Assembly (NCBI GenBank): GCA_002705485.1
Contig: PAGT01000024.1
Location: 51,727 to 60,576, forward strand
Source of the DNA: Flavobacteriales bacterium
GTDB taxonomy: Bacteria; Bacteroidota; Bacteroidia; Flavobacteriales; Flavobacteriaceae
Reading direction: 5' to 3'
Length of the DNA: 8,850 nucleotides
Of this stretch, positions 7,103 through 8,850 are shown in pieces. Made by a program: the position numbers and the translations under genes. The notes beneath the pieces were generated by a model. It had not been told where the DNA came from and made no database searches. It saw only the letters and a list, made by a program, of their open reading frames with translations. Positions within the stretch are counted from its first letter, which is position 1. Every line of letters begins with the position of its first letter.

Positions 7103-7132
7103 ATAAAAAAAACCCTCAAAATTTTGAGGGTT
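7103..7132 (-). terminator. Rho-independent terminator after tRNA-His
   Basis: Bases 7111-7132 are a perfect 22-base palindrome (AACCCTCAAAA and its complement). On the minus strand it is followed by a run of T (eight A on the plus strand at 7105-7112, two of them in the stem). It begins 8 bases after the tRNA 3' end and separates the tRNA from the DUF4242 gene. Confidence 0.88.
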
Positions 7133-7140
7133 AAGTTTTG

Positions 7141-7215
7141 GGTGGAAGATCGGTCTCGAACCGACGACCTCCTGAACCACAATCAGGCGCTCTAACCAAC
7201 TGAGCTACAACCACC
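7141..7215 (-). tRNA. tRNA-His (anticodon GTG)
   Basis: The minus strand folds as a cloverleaf. The D arm is GCTC/GAGC with loop AGTTGGTTA, the anticodon stem CCTGA/TCAGG with loop TTGTGGT gives anticodon GTG, and the T arm is GTCGG-TTCGAGA-CCGAT. A G precedes G1 and faces C73, the extra G-1 that identifies tRNA-His. CCA is not encoded (CCAA follows C72-C73). The acceptor stem pairs G1-C72, U2-A71, G3-C70, G4-C69 and G7-C66, but positions 5-68 and 6-67 are both U opposite U. The remaining arms are sound, so the gene is probably functional. Confidence 0.95.
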
Positions 7216-7226
7216 ATTTGTATTGG

Positions 7227-7234
7227 CAAATTTA
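7227..7234 (-). promoter_or_regulatory. -7 promoter element of tRNA-His
   Basis: TAAATTTG on the minus strand is an exact match to the Bacteroidetes TAnnTTTG element. TTA, one base off TTG, lies 19 bases upstream. The element ends 11 bases before the G-1 of the tRNA, giving a very short leader, as is usual for tRNA genes. Confidence 0.55.
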
Positions 7235-7282
7235 AATTAATTTTTATTATTACTAAATACTATTTCTCATTAATACATCAAA

Positions 7283-7307
7283 TAAAAAACACTCATTATT
7301 AATGAGT
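7283..7307 (-). terminator. Rho-independent terminator after the 52-aa hypothetical gene
   Basis: ACTCATT at 7291-7297 pairs with AATGAGT at 7301-7307 around a three-base loop. On the minus strand the stem is followed by GTTTTTTATT. It begins 27 bases after the stop of the small ORF at 7335 and lies upstream of the tRNA-His promoter, so its likely client is that small ORF or read-through from bshB1. Confidence 0.6.
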
Positions 7308-7334
7308 ATTTCTAATACATTAGAATACATGACA

Positions 7335-7493
7335 TTATATACAATGATCTATAATGGGATGATCATTTTCGTTTCTATAATTTGCAATTAAAGTAATATC
7401 ATCTTTTGTAGAATATTTTGTTCCATCTACATAAGTTATAGTTGTTTTACCTCCTATCACTTCAATCTTCTCTATATTATTTAATGATTTCAC
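7335..7493 (-). CDS. Hypothetical 52-aa protein, GTG start
   Basis: From GTG at 7493 the frame is open for 52 codons to TAA at 7337-7335. The product begins MKSLNNIEKIEVIGGK and ends NDHPIIDHCI. It is polar and not membrane-like. EKIEVIGGKTTITYVDGTKY at 8-27 looks like a beta hairpin with turns at GG and DG, followed by an acidic segment. The codons show a purine-first pattern (GAG AAG ATT GAA GTG ATA GGA GGT) typical of real coding sequence. No ATG is available in frame upstream before a TGA at 7502-7500. A perfect TAnnTTTG element (7498-7505) ends only 4 bases before the GTG, so the mRNA may have no leader. A terminator follows at 7283-7307. No family is recognised; it could also be the remnant of a longer gene. 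It is the only gene-like content in 7216-7633. Confidence 0.5.
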   Translation of the reverse strand: MKSLNNIEKIEVIGGKTTITYVDGTKYSTKDDITLIANYRNENDHPIIDHCI

Positions 7494-7497
7494 TAAT

Positions 7498-7505
7498 CAA
7501 ATATA
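7498..7505 (-). promoter_or_regulatory. Candidate -7 element for the 52-aa hypothetical gene
   Basis: TATATTTG on the minus strand matches TAnnTTTG exactly, with TTA 19 bases upstream. Transcription would begin at about 7494-7492, essentially at the GTG codon. The remaining bases 7506-7633 carry no convincing gene: one frame is open for about 45 codons but has no usable start, and stops are frequent in the others. Confidence 0.4.
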
Positions 7506-7633
7506 ATTATTCAATTCTCATTTCTAAAATTTCCCAATAATCAATATTACAACTACTAACCTTAATAGTAATTTTTAATTTTCTATATATAGTTGGGTTT
7601 GAATTATTTAAAATAATAGTTAAATAAAAAAAA

Positions 7634-8356
7634 TTATTTTAGATCGTTTAAATTATTAACCCCAATGATTCTTTGGGTATTAAAGCCCTCAGCATAATCA
7701 ACTCCAATTAACCTGCCTAAGTCAGCAGACCTATTAATTACATTATTAATAAAATTTTTCTTACTAATTAAAGTTTCAGGTTCTGTGCTTTTTGCATTAT
7801 AAAACTGAGATTCATATGCATTTATGGCATTTAACTTTAATTCAATAAAGCCGGAAATATCCACAACAAAATCAGGATTCAAATTTTTCCATTGAATGTA
7901 ATGGTAAACAGATTTTGGTCTCCATGGTTCTTGTTTTTTTCCATTAAGGGTTGAATTTATTTTTGATAAACCACTTAAAAAAGAAGAATCATACACCAAT
8001 TTAGCTCCTTTGGGGTGATCTATGTGTCTATCATCAAGGGCATTACATAAAATGACATCAGGTTGATATTTCCTAATAACCTGAACAACTTTCAATTGGT
8101 GTTCTTCATTGTTTTTAAAAAAACCATCTCTAAAATTCAAATTTTCACGGATCTTTAATCCTAAAATTTTAGATGCCATTGAAGATTCTTTTGATCTAAC
8201 TTCAGCCGTTCCTCTTGTACCCAATTCTCCTTTTGTGAGATCAACAACTCCAACTTTTTTTCCAGACGAAATTTCTTTGGCTAATGTTCCACCACAACCA
8301 AGCTCAACATCGTCAGGATGTGCACCAAAAGCCAAAATATCTAATTTTTCAATCAT
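7634..8356 (-). CDS. bshB1: Bacillithiol biosynthesis deacetylase BshB1
   Basis: A zinc-dependent LmbE/PIG-L family deacetylase of 240 aa that removes acetyl from GlcNAc-malate, the second step of bacillithiol synthesis. The zinc site is seen in GAHPDDVELG (H13, D15, D16) and in DDRHIDHPKG (H111, H114), with D15 as the probable general base. Other BshB1 features are CGGTLAKE at 21-28, DLTKGELGTRGT at 39-50, the arginine-rich start of the helix at 54, YQPDVILCNALDDRHIDH at 97-114 and a C-terminal GVDYAEGFN at 218-226 that is typical of the BshB1 branch. Length fits the family. The start codon overlaps the stop of the upstream trans-sulfuration gene (ATGA, 8356-8353), so translation is probably coupled. 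The bshA and bshC partners are not in view. Activity on other N-acetyl sugars cannot be excluded, but BshB1 is the best fit. Confidence 0.92.
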   Translation of the reverse strand: MIEKLDILAFGAHPDDVELGCGGTLAKEISSGKKVGVVDLTKGELGTRGTAEVRSKESSMASKILGLKIRENLNFRDGFFKNNEEHQLKVVQVIRKYQPDVILCNALDDRHIDHPKGAKLVYDSSFLSGLSKINSTLNGKKQEPWRPKSVYHYIQWKNLNPDFVVDISGFIELKLNAINAYESQFYNAKSTEPETLISKKNFINNVINRSADLGRLIGVDYAEGFNTQRIIGVNNLNDLK

Positions 8357-8850
8357 ATCATTTTAAAGGATTGGCTCAAATCATCTTCTAAATCTTGATA
8401 ATCTTCAATACCTACAGACAATCTCAAGAGTCCATCTGAGATTCCATATTTTATTCTTTTCTCTCTACTAACCTTAGAATGCGATGTCTCAGCAGGACAT
8501 GTTATTGTTGATTCAATTCCTCCCAAGCTTCCTACAGGTTTAATTATTTTCAAATTTTTAGAAAAGACATTGGCTTTATTCTCATTTTTTAGTACAAATG
8601 AAAGCATCCCACCAAAACCAATCATTTGATTTTTAGCTAAATCATGGTTAGGATGACTTTCTAAGCCTGGATAATTTACTTTTTCAACAGCAGAATTTTC
8701 CTCAAGAAATTTTGCAATCCTTATTGCGTTTTCGTTCTGAGCATTCACTCTTATGGGTAATGTTTTTATACTTCTTTCAAGCATCCAAGTTGTAAGTTCA
8801 CTTAAATTTCCCCCATAGTTAATTGATGATTCAATTATTTTTTTAATTTT
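8353..8850 (-). CDS. Trans-sulfuration PLP enzyme (cystathionine synthase/lyase type), C-terminal part
   Basis: The frame is open from the window edge (base 8850) to TGA at 8355-8353. It gives the last 165 residues of a protein that in this family is about 380-390 aa; a start at the internal ATG at 8784 would be false, because the reading continues upstream as NYGGNLSELTTWMLERSIKT. The motifs belong to the Cys/Met metabolism PLP family: NYGG near the visible start, YPGLESHPNHDLAKNQM, GFGGMLSFVL, PVGSLGGIESTITCPAETSH, and YGISDGLLRLSVGIEDYQDL near the end. The SLGG and RLSVG segments contribute to substrate carboxylate binding in this family. The PLP lysine lies outside the window. Which reaction it runs (cystathionine gamma-synthase, cystathionine beta- or gamma-lyase, sulfhydrylase or methionine gamma-lyase) cannot be decided from this part. 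Its stop overlaps the bshB1 start by 4 bases, so both are on one mRNA. Confidence 0.93.
   Translation of the reverse strand, partial: KIKKIIESSINYGGNLSELTTWMLERSIKTLPIRVNAQNENAIRIAKFLEENSAVEKVNYPGLESHPNHDLAKNQMIGFGGMLSFVLKNENKANVFSKNLKIIKPVGSLGGIESTITCPAETSHSKVSREKRIKYGISDGLLRLSVGIEDYQDLEDDLSQSFKMI

Noticed and set aside
7506..7633. Open minus-strand frame of about 45 codons ending in MRIE before a TAA
   Set aside because: Only an ATG four codons from the stop; composition (Ile, Lys, Asn, Tyr) is what AT-rich non-coding DNA gives. A decayed upstream part of the 7335-7493 ORF was considered, but the frames differ and there is no recognisable domain.
7612..7640. Terminator directly after bshB1
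   Set aside because: T-rich and with short A-T palindromes, but there is no GC-containing stem before a T-run; the next convincing terminator is at 7283-7307.
8109..8366. Plus-strand frame of 85 codons
   Set aside because: Antisense to the N-terminal half of bshB1 including its zinc motif; clearly a shadow.

Overview
The window looks like chromosome from a low-GC member of the Bacteroidetes, most likely a marine Flavobacteriaceae-type bacterium. The evidence is AT-rich coding with TAA/TGA stops, a FecA-like TonB-dependent receptor whose TonB box reads LDEVIIKA, signal peptides cut just before Gln (FS-Q, FG-Q), an HMG-CoA lyase of the flavobacterial RDAMQG/GGCPMA type, a BshB1-type bacillithiol deacetylase, and promoters of the Bacteroidetes TAnnTTTG type. 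No phage, IS, CRISPR or rRNA was seen.

Layout. On the minus strand, bases 1-1806 hold the first 602 residues of a FecA-like outer-membrane receptor that runs off the left edge. Upstream of it, 1843-1890 is a strong stem-loop terminator for the minus-strand pair LysE-type exporter (2798-3409) and HMG-CoA lyase (1916-2779). From 3410 the direction switches to plus: a DUF3050 heme-oxygenase-fold protein (3495-4259), a secreted M28 zinc peptidase (4321-5685) and, 9 bases later, a lipoprotein with an HEYYH...SEG zincin motif (5695-6576). The last two probably form an operon of exported hydrolases. From 6603 to the right edge everything is on the minus strand: a 52-residue membrane microprotein, a DUF4242 protein, tRNA-His(GTG) with its own promoter and terminator, a 52-residue hypothetical protein starting at GTG, BshB1, and the C-terminal part of a PLP-dependent trans-sulfuration enzyme that overlaps bshB1 by 4 bases (ATGA).

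How the genes fit together. The trans-sulfuration enzyme and BshB1 form one translationally coupled unit linking sulfur amino acid metabolism to the cysteine-containing thiol bacillithiol. The lyase/LysE pair suggests leucine catabolism next to small-metabolite export, but the link is only proximity. The two exported (putative) peptidases suggest scavenging of peptides in the periplasm or at the surface. Most of the window is ordinary chromosomal core and shell content. The least explained parts are the two small ORFs (6603-6761 and 7335-7493), the DUF3050 protein and the zincin-like lipoprotein.
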